Assembly: GCF_001282685.1 (NCBI RefSeq)
Contig: NZ_LN875035.1
Location: 199,278-263,277, forward strand
Source: Niameybacter massiliensis
GTDB lineage: Bacteria > Bacillota > Clostridia > Lachnospirales > Cellulosilyticaceae
Length of the DNA stretch: 64,000 bases
Direction: 5' to 3'
Shown: positions 51,947-60,743 of the stretch, in pieces
Position numbering within the stretch: the first letter of the stretch is position 1
Layout: each line of letters starts with the position of its first letter
Made by a program: the position numbers and the translations under genes
Notes under the pieces: generated by a model
What the model saw: the letters and a program-made list of their open reading frames with translations, nothing else
Database searches by the model: none
Told to the model about the DNA's origin: nothing

Positions 51947-51978
51947 ATGCTACCCCTCTCTACCCACTCTTTTACTTA

Positions 51979-52773
51979 CTATCTCTCTTTATACTGCTCA
52001 TGAAATTGTTGTGCTGTTTGATGTGCAAGCTGAGATAATGCTACACCATCAGCCATGATAACGACATATTGATAGCCTTTTTCATAAAGCACTTTAGCTT
52101 TTTCAAAATTACCTGCCACTGTTCCTAAGAATTTATTAGACTTTGAAACCTTCTCTTCAATGATTTTAATAGTGGCTTGCACATCTGGATGAGAAGGGTC
52201 ACAAAAATGTCCCATTGATGTTGCAAGATCCATAGGACCAATAAAAATACCATCAATCCCTTCAACTTCTAATATAGCGTCTAGATTAGATACTGCTTCT
52301 GGCGTCTCCATCGCAACCATCAACATAATCTCTTGATCTGCATAAGGAAAATATTGATTATTTCCTAAACCATAGCCTTGTGCTCTACAACTTCCGGCTA
52401 CACCTCGAATTCCCTTTGTTGGATAGGTTACAGCTTTAACTGCATCTTCTGCTTCTTGCTTTGTATTCACATAAGGTACAAGTACCCCATGTACGCCAGC
52501 ATCTAATATTTTTTTGATGGCTACAAAATCATTCCAAGGTGCTCTTACAAAAGCTTCTACACCATATCCTTTCATCGCTTGGAGTTGAGAAATAAGTGTC
52601 ATGATATCCCCAGGTCCATGTTCCATATCAATCATTAACCAATCAAAACCAGCTCTTGCCATAATTTCTGCTGTAAAAGGACTTGCCACCTGTAACCAAG
52701 CGCCTGCAGTCTTTTTACCTTCTTTTAATAAAGCCTTTGTTTTATTAGAAAAGTTTTCGCCTAATGGTAACAT
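51979..52773 (-). CDS. HpcH/HpaI family 2-keto-3-deoxy acid aldolase
   Basis: This 264-residue TIM-barrel enzyme shows FDWLMIDMEHGPGD (about 43-56), VRAPWND, HGVLVPYVNTKQEA and METPEAVSNLD (about 151-161; metal-binding Glu). The final block GIFIGPMDLATSMG (about 171-184) supplies the metal-binding Asp. The class II HpaI/RhmA/GarL family cleaves 2-keto-3-deoxy acids to pyruvate plus an aldehyde. No dehydratase that would make such an acid is visible in the operon, which is odd. It lies 14 bases after the Ldh-family gene. Confidence 0.9.
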   Translation of the reverse strand: MLPLGENFSNKTKALLKEGKKTAGAWLQVASPFTAEIMARAGFDWLMIDMEHGPGDIMTLISQLQAMKGYGVEAFVRAPWNDFVAIKKILDAGVHGVLVPYVNTKQEAEDAVKAVTYPTKGIRGVAGSCRAQGYGLGNNQYFPYADQEIMLMVAMETPEAVSNLDAILEVEGIDGIFIGPMDLATSMGHFCDPSHPDVQATIKIIEEKVSKSNKFLGTVAGNFEKAKVLYEKGYQYVVIMADGVALSQLAHQTAQQFHEQYKER

Positions 52774-52787
52774 CTTATTTCCCCCTT

Positions 52788-53864
52788 TTAATTGACTGCA
52801 TCTATTTCTGGCAGTTGACTTTGAATATTGTATTGTTGCTTAAGTGCTATAAGTTCCTCATACGTTGTAATAGGTACAGGAATGCCACCTTCTAGACGTT
52901 CTTGTTCTTTGCGGTATTCTATTTCTCCTGGCATAAACATTTCTTTTGTTTCATCCCACATTGGGGTCGCTTTAATACGTTCGTAGTACTCTGTCATACG
53001 CTGTTTCATCTCATCTTGCCCAATAATAGCATCAATATTGATAGCAATCATAAAATGTCCTGTCAAACTTGGTTCATCAGGATTAGCATACATACTCTTC
53101 ATTTGATGAGAGAACACGCCACCTGTAATTACACCACATAAAATATCAATGACTTCTGCAAGCCCAAGTCCCTTATGATCTGCTGCTGGAAGTAAGAAGC
53201 CTTTATGTGCTTTTGCTGGGTCATCCGTTGGTCTACCTTCACTATCGGTTCCCCAATCCATTGGAATCTTTTCTTTTTTCTTCATTGCTAAAGTAAACTT
53301 ACCACCTGCTACCTTAGAGAATGAAATATCTAAACAAAATGGAAAGGCATTATACGTTGGTACTGCTATGGCTAGTGGATTATTACCGACCACTGGCTTA
53401 CTTGCTCCTGGTGCGACAATAAGAGGAAGTACATTGGTCATTGCAAAACCTATCATGCCTTTTTCAGCAGCCAGCCTTGCATAAAGTGCACCTGCTCCAA
53501 AGTGATTACTATTTACAACCCCTACCATCCCTACGTTATATGTCTTCGCAAGTTCAATGGCTCTATCCATAGCTTTTTGTGCTACAATAAAACCTGCTCC
53601 ACCATCTCCATCCATGACTTCAAGGCCCTTATCTCCTTTTATTGTCTTAATGTTTGGTGATACATTGATTGCGCCATTCAACATACGATTAAAATAAGCC
53701 GGTACTCTTAATACACCATGTGAATCAATTCCCCATAAATTAGTTTTAACTAATGCTTGTGCATGAAATCTAGCATCTTCTTGTGGCATACCCGTTGTCT
53801 CAAATAATTCTGTAACAAATTGCTCTAAATTTTTTGCTGAAACTGTTACTGTATTTTTTGACAT
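52788..53864 (-). CDS. Ldh/YiaK/AllD-family NAD(P)-dependent dehydrogenase
   Basis: This 358-residue protein belongs to the malate/L-lactate/ureidoglycolate dehydrogenase superfamily, which lacks a Rossmann fold. Signatures are NLWGIDSHGVLRVPAYFNRM (about 42-61, with the catalytic His), VGVVNSNHFGAGALYA (about 111-126) and MTNVLPLIVAPGASKPVVGNNPLA (about 141-164). It reduces 2-keto acids such as 2,3-diketogulonate or oxidises 2-hydroxy acids. Between the aldolase and LacI genes, it is probably a redox step on the acid intermediate. Confidence 0.9.
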   Translation of the reverse strand: MSKNTVTVSAKNLEQFVTELFETTGMPQEDARFHAQALVKTNLWGIDSHGVLRVPAYFNRMLNGAINVSPNIKTIKGDKGLEVMDGDGGAGFIVAQKAMDRAIELAKTYNVGMVGVVNSNHFGAGALYARLAAEKGMIGFAMTNVLPLIVAPGASKPVVGNNPLAIAVPTYNAFPFCLDISFSKVAGGKFTLAMKKKEKIPMDWGTDSEGRPTDDPAKAHKGFLLPAADHKGLGLAEVIDILCGVITGGVFSHQMKSMYANPDEPSLTGHFMIAINIDAIIGQDEMKQRMTEYYERIKATPMWDETKEMFMPGEIEYRKEQERLEGGIPVPITTYEELIALKQQYNIQSQLPEIDAVN

Positions 53865-53890
53865 ACCTATTCCCCCTAATGTTTTAGACG

Positions 53891-54898
53891 TTAAGTCGTT
53901 GTTCTTTCAACAATTTTACATTGTAAAAGCCTTAAACCGCCTTCTACAGGTAAACCTTGATCAATCCTATAGAAATATTCATAAATCTCATCCACCATTT
54001 CTTCTAATGGCTGATGAACAGATGTAATCTTATAACTTTCCCATGTACACATATCAATATCGTCAAATCCTATAATAGCAACATCCTCAGGCACTCTAAG
54101 CTTTAGGTCATGCCTAACGGCATCTGTTGCCCCAATTGCAATCATATCATTGCCACAAAAAACTGCATTAGGAGGGATTTCTTTTTCAAAGAGCTTTTTC
54201 ATTGCCTCTCTTCCATATTCATATAAATAGTCTCCCTCTTCAATATAGCAGTTCTCTATGCCTCTTTCTTGTAAACGATCTAAAAAGCCTTTCTTACGAA
54301 TGGTACCTGTTGTTGTCGTTCTTCCTCCAATAAAAGCAAATTGAGTATACTTTCGATCTAGAAAATAATTTGCTACCATTCTTCCTGCTTCTGCACTATC
54401 ACTACATACCGAGCACATCCGTTTATCTGTTGTATATTGATTGAAAAATACCGTAGGTACATTCACCTTTAAATACTCCTCAGCAAAATCTTTAGGTAAA
54501 GCTGGCGCTGCAATCACAACGCCATCTACCTGATATTCTAAAACTCGGTTAATAATTTCATTTGCATCTTCCTCGCATCGCATTTGAAAAAATAGCACCT
54601 GCTTATTGTTCTCTTGTAACCTTTGTGTCAAATAGGAAAATACACCTGTATAAAATCTATTATTAATATCTGACAACACAACAGCAATAATATTAGATTT
54701 TCTAGAAGATAGGCTGCTAGCTATTTTATTAGGTGTATATCCTAATACTTTAGCAGCCTCTATTACTTTAATTCTTGTATCCTCTTTAACCGTCATCTCT
54801 CCACTAAATACACGTGATACTGTTGCTTGTGATACGTGCGCAAGCTTTGCAACTTCTTTTGAAGTAATGCGGTTATCTTCACTTTTCTTGCGTGCCAT
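53891..54898 (-). CDS. LacI-family transcriptional regulator of the TRAP operon
   Basis: This 335-residue regulator has the LacI HTH at about 10-55 (TSKEVAKLAHVSQATVSRVFSG, then the hinge helix YTPNKIASSLSSR). A periplasmic-binding-protein-like effector domain follows (about 65-332). It lies in the middle of the operon rather than at its front. Three LacI-type operators centred on ACGT lie upstream of the first gene (61591-61809), and I infer that this protein binds them. Effector binding residues cannot be mapped by eye. The GGAGG ribosome site is 7 bases upstream. Confidence 0.92.
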   Translation of the reverse strand: MARKKSEDNRITSKEVAKLAHVSQATVSRVFSGEMTVKEDTRIKVIEAAKVLGYTPNKIASSLSSRKSNIIAVVLSDINNRFYTGVFSYLTQRLQENNKQVLFFQMRCEEDANEIINRVLEYQVDGVVIAAPALPKDFAEEYLKVNVPTVFFNQYTTDKRMCSVCSDSAEAGRMVANYFLDRKYTQFAFIGGRTTTTGTIRKKGFLDRLQERGIENCYIEEGDYLYEYGREAMKKLFEKEIPPNAVFCGNDMIAIGATDAVRHDLKLRVPEDVAIIGFDDIDMCTWESYKITSVHQPLEEMVDEIYEYFYRIDQGLPVEGGLRLLQCKIVERTTT

Positions 54899-54915
54899 TC
54901 ATATTCCTCCAACTT

Positions 54916-56352
54916 TTAAGCTTGTAATACCTCTAAACCACATTCATTAGCTAAAGCTATTACTTGATCTACATAATCTCCATATACAATTGCAAAGTGA
55001 TGTCCTACATATTTTTGACATTGATGGAAACGCTCTGCATCTGCTACTGTATAGCGTACAGCATGTTTACATTCTGGTGTAAGATAATCATCACATCCGT
55101 TGATTGTTCCCTTAGCAACCATAATTTTCTTCATATCTGGGCTTAGATTTACCAAAGTTAATGTTTCTCCTATATCATTAGCAAAATCATAACGCATTGT
55201 AGTTCCCCAGTTATTCATCGTAAAGGATACTAATTCAATAGGTAAGCAGGCCTCACCGTATCCCTTCATCTTAGAACAAGCTACATCATGTAGTGTTCTA
55301 CATTGATTGGTCTTACGATCTAATACCATTGTATTGCCCATATAAGGTGCTTTTTTAGATAGGTTCATTAAAATAGTCATGGATAAGATAGAGCCTACAT
55401 CTCCTGCACAAGAAGAAGCAATTCCTTCATCTTTGAAAATAGAATGTGCAAGACAGAAAGTAAGCTTACGCTTATTAAGCTCTCTTGTTGCACATACTTC
55501 AAAGCATGGCATTGTAAAGGCATTACAATCAAAATGTTCCATCATTTTCTTAATGGTTATATAATACTCTGTGTCATTTTGTACATATTCAACTGGCATA
55601 TGCACACCTTTTGCAGTACTTACAATTTGCTCTGCTAATGCTTTAGCTTCTTGCTTCTCATCTTCTGTTAATTCATCTAACCATTTAAATACATCTTCAG
55701 AGTTAACATGTGCAAAACGAATACCAAATTTATCTGTAATATCACCTAATTGTATGTAAGAACTTTGGCATCCAAAAGTTAATAAAGCACTCTTTAGTGG
55801 GAAGAACACTTTTGTTGTTTCTAGGGCTTTCTTTGTACGTAAAATCTCAAAGGTACGATTCACATCATCAAAATCTAAGAAAGCATAGGCTGGATGACCA
55901 ATAGCAAGAAGATGTGCAGTCATATCAACATGATCACATTTTGATATGGCAGATTTATTAGGTGTATGACCAATAGGTTTCTTTGTACGTTTTGCAAGTT
56001 CTACTGCAAAATATGAAGAAATACGAAGACCTCTTACAAGATAAAAATCTGTTTGAGCATCATCTTTGATTGCTTTTTGAATCTCTGATTCTTTAAGTGC
56101 AAAGTCTTCATTCCATACTACAATTTCTGGCTCCAATAAATTAACTTGTGTAAGATCTAGCTCTGTTGCTAGCTCCTGTTTAAAAATCTCAAATTCTTTT
56201 TGAGCAACTTCCATATCTTTTTCTGTTGTAAGGTCATAGCCTTCTCCATAACGACAAGGTCCCATATAGGCATGAATGTGATACATTGTAAATAAAATTG
56301 GTTTTACGTTTAATTTCACATTTAAAGTACTCATTGGATTTAAATTTGACAT
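54916..56352 (-). CDS. L-fucose/L-arabinose isomerase-fold protein (copy 2)
   Basis: This 478-residue cytoplasmic protein resembles the C-terminal halves of FucI and AraI. FKDEGIASSCAGDVGS (about 308-323) could supply the metal-binding Glu and Asp, and YVGHHFAIVYGD near 451 the His. That places an E/D/H metal triad like FucI's. The protein is shorter than FucI (about 590), and the N-terminal domain is divergent. It is not closely alike the copy at 58394-59827. The role is probably isomerisation of a sugar or acid sugar. Confidence 0.75.
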   Translation of the reverse strand: MSNLNPMSTLNVKLNVKPILFTMYHIHAYMGPCRYGEGYDLTTEKDMEVAQKEFEIFKQELATELDLTQVNLLEPEIVVWNEDFALKESEIQKAIKDDAQTDFYLVRGLRISSYFAVELAKRTKKPIGHTPNKSAISKCDHVDMTAHLLAIGHPAYAFLDFDDVNRTFEILRTKKALETTKVFFPLKSALLTFGCQSSYIQLGDITDKFGIRFAHVNSEDVFKWLDELTEDEKQEAKALAEQIVSTAKGVHMPVEYVQNDTEYYITIKKMMEHFDCNAFTMPCFEVCATRELNKRKLTFCLAHSIFKDEGIASSCAGDVGSILSMTILMNLSKKAPYMGNTMVLDRKTNQCRTLHDVACSKMKGYGEACLPIELVSFTMNNWGTTMRYDFANDIGETLTLVNLSPDMKKIMVAKGTINGCDDYLTPECKHAVRYTVADAERFHQCQKYVGHHFAIVYGDYVDQVIALANECGLEVLQA

Positions 56353-56353
56353 A

Positions 56354-57481
56354 TTATAACCTACCTTCTCTCTTAATCATTTCTTTTAGAACTTTAATTA
56401 AATAATCTATTTCCTCTAAGTTATTATTTTTACTTATGCCAACACGTAAAGTACTCATGACACGCTGCTTATCAAACCCCATCGCTTTTATAACGTGACT
56501 TGTAGCGCCTCTACTACATGCTGCACTACCAGATAATAAAATACCTTTCAATTTCAAATAATGAATCATCTCATCTGTCCTTAAAATGGGAATAGAGAAG
56601 TTTAAAATATAAGGACTACTACCTTCTGGTGAGTTTATTTCCACTTCAGGAATTGTTTCAAGCTGATCTAGAAGATGTTTCTTTAGACCCGTTACATAAT
56701 CTAAATGTTTGTGTAGGTTGATTAACCCCCTATTGGCTGCATACCCAAAAGCAACTGCCAAAGCTACATTTTCAGTACCTGGTCGTAAACTACTTTCTTG
56801 ATAGCCTCCATAAAACAAAGGTTTCAGTTGAATTCCAGGTCTCACATAAAGCGCACCACACCCTTTAGGGCCATAAATCTTGTGTGCACTTACGGAAAGT
56901 AAATCCACTGGTATCTCATATAATTTAAAAGGCATCTTACAAAAACCTTGAACATAATCACAATGAATGATTGTATGAGGATTTCGTTTTTTTACACCTT
57001 CAGTAATAGCTTTAATAGGTAAAACTTCCCCTGTTTCATTATTAATACCCATTACAGATACCAATAGTGTATTGTCATCTACCGCTGCTATCACATCTTC
57101 TACTTGGATTTTACCTAGTCTAGGATCAATGTATACAACCTCATATCCCTCGCTTTGAAGATACTTAAAGACATCTTTTACTGAGGAATGTTCTATAGAT
57201 GTTGTAATAATCTTTTTGCCTTTTCCTGGATTTCCATAGACAGTACCTATAATAGCAAGATTATTACTTTCTGTGCCACCTGATGTAAAGTAAATGGAAG
57301 ATGTTGGTGCACTTATAACCTGTGCAATATAAAATCTTGCTTGTGTAAGACGTTCTAATGCTTCTCCTCCCAGTAGATAAGGCGATGAAGGATTTCCATA
57401 GCACTCTAACATCATTTCCATTGCTTTTTCAGCTACATCCTGATCTACTTTAGTGGTCGCACTATTATCAAAATAAATCAC
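56354..57481 (-). CDS. Cysteine desulfurase-like class V aminotransferase (NifS/IscS family)
   Basis: A 375-residue PLP enzyme with all hallmark positions: IYFDNSATT (2-10), TSGGTESNN (66-74), IEHSS (His 98), HCDYVQ (Asp 175), SAHKIYGPKG (PLP lysine K201) and GGYQESSLRPGTENVA. The loop SGSAACS bears the catalytic Cys 322. It looks catalytically intact. Such enzymes move sulfur from cysteine to IscU, ThiI or similar acceptors. None is encoded here, and the gene is embedded tightly (1 and 4 base gaps) in a sugar-acid operon. A sulfur-related or selenium-related step in the pathway, or simple hitch-hiking, are the alternatives. The start codon is GTG. Confidence 0.88.
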   Translation of the reverse strand: MIYFDNSATTKVDQDVAEKAMEMMLECYGNPSSPYLLGGEALERLTQARFYIAQVISAPTSSIYFTSGGTESNNLAIIGTVYGNPGKGKKIITTSIEHSSVKDVFKYLQSEGYEVVYIDPRLGKIQVEDVIAAVDDNTLLVSVMGINNETGEVLPIKAITEGVKKRNPHTIIHCDYVQGFCKMPFKLYEIPVDLLSVSAHKIYGPKGCGALYVRPGIQLKPLFYGGYQESSLRPGTENVALAVAFGYAANRGLINLHKHLDYVTGLKKHLLDQLETIPEVEINSPEGSSPYILNFSIPILRTDEMIHYLKLKGILLSGSAACSRGATSHVIKAMGFDKQRVMSTLRVGISKNNNLEEIDYLIKVLKEMIKREGRL

Positions 57482-57485
57482 GTCT

Positions 57486-58385
57486 TCACCTCACTCCACA
57501 AATCTTTCCTTTCAAGCTATAAATACAATCTGCTGCACAAATGAATAAGGTTTTTCCATCTTTTCCACCAAAGGTAAAATTGGCTACTTGACCCTCAAAC
57601 ACAATCCGTCCAAGCTTTGTGCCATTTTGATCAAAAACATGGATACCTCCTTGTGCACAACAATACACATTACCTTCATTATCGATTTTCATTCCATCAG
57701 GAAGTCCAAGCCCATCCCCTGTTACTGTAGCCCATAACCGTTTATTTGTAAGTTCTCCCGATGGCATCATATCAAATACCCAAATAGACTTTTCAGGTGA
57801 ATCATTTACAAAAAGCTTTGTTTCATCTAAATTAAAGCATAGGCCATTAGGCGCTGTAAGGGAATCATCTAGTACTGTCAATGTACCTTTTGCATATTTA
57901 TATATGCCTTGGAAATCCAGCTGCTTTTTCCGCTCTACCCCAACTTTTGATGGATTCCTCCCAAAATGAGGGTCTGTAAAATAAATTGTTCCATCCTTTT
58001 TAACAATGATATCATTGGGGCTATTGAGCTCTTTATCCTTATAATGACTGCAAACGATAGTATAGTCTTTGCCTTCCTTATTTCGGCTCACAATACGACT
58101 TGTTGCATGCTCACAAGTTATGAATTGACCTGTTGTTTGGTCATAAGCATTTCCATTGGCCTTAAAACTATAATTGACCCATTCTTTAAGACCATCTTCT
58201 TCTGACCATCTGTACATCTTATTACCAGCTATATCACTAAAAATGAATGATGCATCTATAGCATTCCACACAGGACCTTCTGTAAAGATAAGGCCATCTT
58301 TACTTGATGCTAGAAGATTATAAGCTTGTTCCTTATCTATAATGTCATGCATCCTTAGATCTTCTACCTCTATACGTAGTCCCAT
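57486..58385 (-). CDS. SMP-30/gluconolactonase-family lactonase
   Basis: This 299-residue six-bladed beta-propeller has LIFTEGPVWNA (about 33-43, with the metal Glu), ELNSPNDIIVKKDGTIYFTDP (about 119-139) and TAPNGLCFNLDETKLFVNDS (about 178-197). The conserved DGLGLPDGMKIDNEGNVY holds the catalytic Asp. These enzymes hydrolyse sugar-1,5- or 1,4-lactones produced by dehydrogenases such as the SDR in this operon. The substrate is unknown. It has no signal peptide and is cytoplasmic. Confidence 0.9.
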   Translation of the reverse strand: MGLRIEVEDLRMHDIIDKEQAYNLLASSKDGLIFTEGPVWNAIDASFIFSDIAGNKMYRWSEEDGLKEWVNYSFKANGNAYDQTTGQFITCEHATSRIVSRNKEGKDYTIVCSHYKDKELNSPNDIIVKKDGTIYFTDPHFGRNPSKVGVERKKQLDFQGIYKYAKGTLTVLDDSLTAPNGLCFNLDETKLFVNDSPEKSIWVFDMMPSGELTNKRLWATVTGDGLGLPDGMKIDNEGNVYCCAQGGIHVFDQNGTKLGRIVFEGQVANFTFGGKDGKTLFICAADCIYSLKGKICGVR

Positions 58386-58393
58386 TTTTTCAC

Positions 58394-59827
58394 CTACTCT
58401 TCACCTACTACAGTTACAGGTATATTTAAAATTTGGCATACAGCTTTAATTTCTTTTATACAATCCGTTCCAACACCTACAATATGATTAGAGTCAAAAG
58501 ATTGTACGAAACCATCAAAGTCCATATTGACTTTGATATAAGACATAGGAAGTTGATGTTTTCCTCTAGACTTGGAAAAAGCTTCATGACGTTCTTTTTC
58601 TGGTGTGACCATCTCACCTTTAATCACGTACATTTTGTATGCTCCAGCTGTCCTTGTCAGCCTTGCCAAAGTTACAGGACCAGGCGCTGTAACAAATAGT
58701 GTAATCGCACCTCCTGCTGGTCTATTGGCTTCTTTAAGCTGAATTTTTGATAAGTTTTCTTTTGCATCGTTGCTTCTAGCTGCAAACCAAGCACTATAAG
58801 CACCACAGTTTGGCAAATAAAGTATGCCATCTTCTGGATCTAAATGACTGACATCTGCAAACATAGTTGCCATCCCACCGCTTACCTGTTTTAGAATTTC
58901 CATCGTCAATGCTGCATCTGCATCTGCCTCACAAGCAAACGCTATAGGTTCTTTTATCCCTTCACTATCAAATGGACTAGGTAAAAGTGCTGCTGATAAA
59001 CATTGTGGTGTATAATGATTGGTTAAATCCGGCATACATTTAATGGCTGCAAAGTTAATATGTTTTTCCTCTATAATATCTTTAGTGGCTAAATAGCAAC
59101 GTACTTGGAATTTAAAAGCATCTGGTGTAAATTTCTCTCCATAAGTTATACCGCCTACATGATCACTTAACCATTTCACCATAGCTTCAACTCTGTCATC
59201 TTCTATGTAGTCCGTACGTCTAATAATCTCTAGCTGGTCAATGTGTTCACAGTCTATACCAAATAACTGTTTCCACTGCATTGGATCAAAAGTTCCAGTT
59301 TCAATTCCTAAAGACCTTCCACCAAACAATCCAAACACGCTACCTCTTAGATGCTTAACAGTATGAGCTGCTACAGCCGTCGGCATCAATTTATCATTCA
59401 TAACTTCAATAATCTTAGGATCATCATAATTTTCTTGTATACGTATATGAGGATAACCTATTTGATTTAACGCGCCTCCCGCTCCTAATAAACCAACTGT
59501 TGCATGAGAACCTGTTTCACGATTTGCAAATAGTACTGTTGGTAAATCCATTTGTTGTACAGCTACTGTCGCTAAATTTGGCCAAGTCCAACAAGCAATA
59601 TGCAACACAAAGAGCTCTACTTGTTGCTGCTTGAGTTTAGCAACTTGCTCTTTAATCCCTTCAATGCTACGTGGAAGTTCACTAAAGGTATGTAATTCTA
59701 CTGGTAATTGTTTTAAAACTTTAATAGCCTTTTCATGACGATCTAAGGCTAAATTTTTAAAGACATTGTTCCATTCATGCTCTCTTGGATCCCCAATTGT
59801 AATCATTCCAATAATTGGTTTAGTCAT
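58394..59827 (-). CDS. L-fucose/L-arabinose isomerase-fold protein (copy 1)
   Basis: This 477-residue protein starts at the ATG at 59827, with AGGAG 9 bases upstream; the ATG three codons earlier abuts the ribosome site. N-terminal Rossmann-like segments include VELFVLHIACWTWPNLATV and GSVFGLFGGRSLGIETG. The C-terminal domain has ACEADADAALTMEIL (about 296-310; Glu and Asp), ATMFADVSHLD and SNHIVGVG (His near 452). The spacing suggests the metal triad of the FucI/AraI superfamily. It lies between the SDR and the lactonase genes. Function as an isomerase is likely, but the substrate is unknown. Confidence 0.78.
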   Translation of the reverse strand: MTKPIIGMITIGDPREHEWNNVFKNLALDRHEKAIKVLKQLPVELHTFSELPRSIEGIKEQVAKLKQQQVELFVLHIACWTWPNLATVAVQQMDLPTVLFANRETGSHATVGLLGAGGALNQIGYPHIRIQENYDDPKIIEVMNDKLMPTAVAAHTVKHLRGSVFGLFGGRSLGIETGTFDPMQWKQLFGIDCEHIDQLEIIRRTDYIEDDRVEAMVKWLSDHVGGITYGEKFTPDAFKFQVRCYLATKDIIEEKHINFAAIKCMPDLTNHYTPQCLSAALLPSPFDSEGIKEPIAFACEADADAALTMEILKQVSGGMATMFADVSHLDPEDGILYLPNCGAYSAWFAARSNDAKENLSKIQLKEANRPAGGAITLFVTAPGPVTLARLTRTAGAYKMYVIKGEMVTPEKERHEAFSKSRGKHQLPMSYIKVNMDFDGFVQSFDSNHIVGVGTDCIKEIKAVCQILNIPVTVVGEE

Positions 59828-59839
59828 CTCTTCCATCTC

Positions 59840-60664
59840 CTATGCCTTTATTTGTTGTAATAATTCATAGTCTTGGTCTGTAACAGTTTTATAACCTTTA
59901 GTTGGGAAGGCTTGGAATGATCGCCCGCCATCAATATAAATGGTTTGACCAAAAATAAAGTCAGACTCTTCACAAGATAAAAAGACTGCTAACTTACCAC
60001 ATTCATTAGGTGTACCAATTCTTCCAATAGGTGTCCTTGATAAAATCGTATCCATAAGTTGCGTATCGTTCCCTACTCTTCTCATCAATTCTGTTTCAAT
60101 AGGCCCTGGAGCTAGCGCATTGACTTTAATGCCATAATCATTTAAAGCAATAGCTTGAACTTTCGTAAGTTGTACAATTCCACCCTTACTTACCGTATAT
60201 ACAACTTGAGAATCAAGACCTAAATAAGAGTTTACACTTGCCATATTAACAATAGCGCCACCTTCTCCTTGCTTAATCATTTGACGCGCTGCAAACTGTC
60301 CACCAAAAAACATGCCCTTCAAGTTTACATCCATAATTCGGTCATACTGCTCAGATGTAATATCTATGAAATGGGTTTTATTTGCATCATTAATACCAGC
60401 ATTGGCCATATATATATCTAATCGGCCAAAAGTACTTACGGTTTGATCAATTGTATTTTGTAAAAGTTGTAAATCTGAAACATCTTCATAGATATATTTT
60501 ACTGCCCCTAGCTTACTCAATTCTTGTTCTGCTCTATGACCTGTTTCTTTTTCACGTCCTGTAATAACAACCTTGGCTCCTTCTTTTAAATACTCCTGCG
60601 CAATACCATAACCAATTCCTTTTGTACCGCCAGTCACTATAGCGACTTTATCTTTTAATTTCAT
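59840..60664 (-). CDS. Short-chain dehydrogenase/reductase (sugar or cyclitol dehydrogenase)
   Basis: This 274-residue classical SDR has the cofactor loop TGGTKGIGYG (11-20), NAG (88-90) and the catalytic set S143, Y156 and K160 in YTVSK. The PG motif is at LAPGPIETE (about 179-187). A lactonase follows three genes later, so oxidation of a sugar to its lactone or of a cyclitol to an inosose is the probable first step (inference). It lies downstream of the creatininase-family gene behind a hairpin. Confidence 0.92.
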   Translation of the reverse strand: MKLKDKVAIVTGGTKGIGYGIAQEYLKEGAKVVITGREKETGHRAEQELSKLGAVKYIYEDVSDLQLLQNTIDQTVSTFGRLDIYMANAGINDANKTHFIDITSEQYDRIMDVNLKGMFFGGQFAARQMIKQGEGGAIVNMASVNSYLGLDSQVVYTVSKGGIVQLTKVQAIALNDYGIKVNALAPGPIETELMRRVGNDTQLMDTILSRTPIGRIGTPNECGKLAVFLSCEESDFIFGQTIYIDGGRSFQAFPTKGYKTVTDQDYELLQQIKA

Positions 60665-60685
60665 TATTTCCCCTCCCTATAACAA

Positions 60686-60717
60686 CTTACGCGAAAAGTT
60701 AATGCTCCCCGCGTAAG
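60686..60717 (-). promoter_or_regulatory. Intercistronic hairpin after the first gene of the operon
   Basis: CTTACGCG (60686-60693) pairs with CGCGTAAG (60710-60717), GC-rich for this genome, in the 79-base gap between the creatininase-family gene and the SDR gene. There is no long T-run. It probably sets the ratio of the first gene to the rest, as the hairpins at 19564 and 45999 may do. Confidence 0.55.
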
Positions 60718-60743
60718 CTTGATCCTCTATTTTTCCTTCACTT

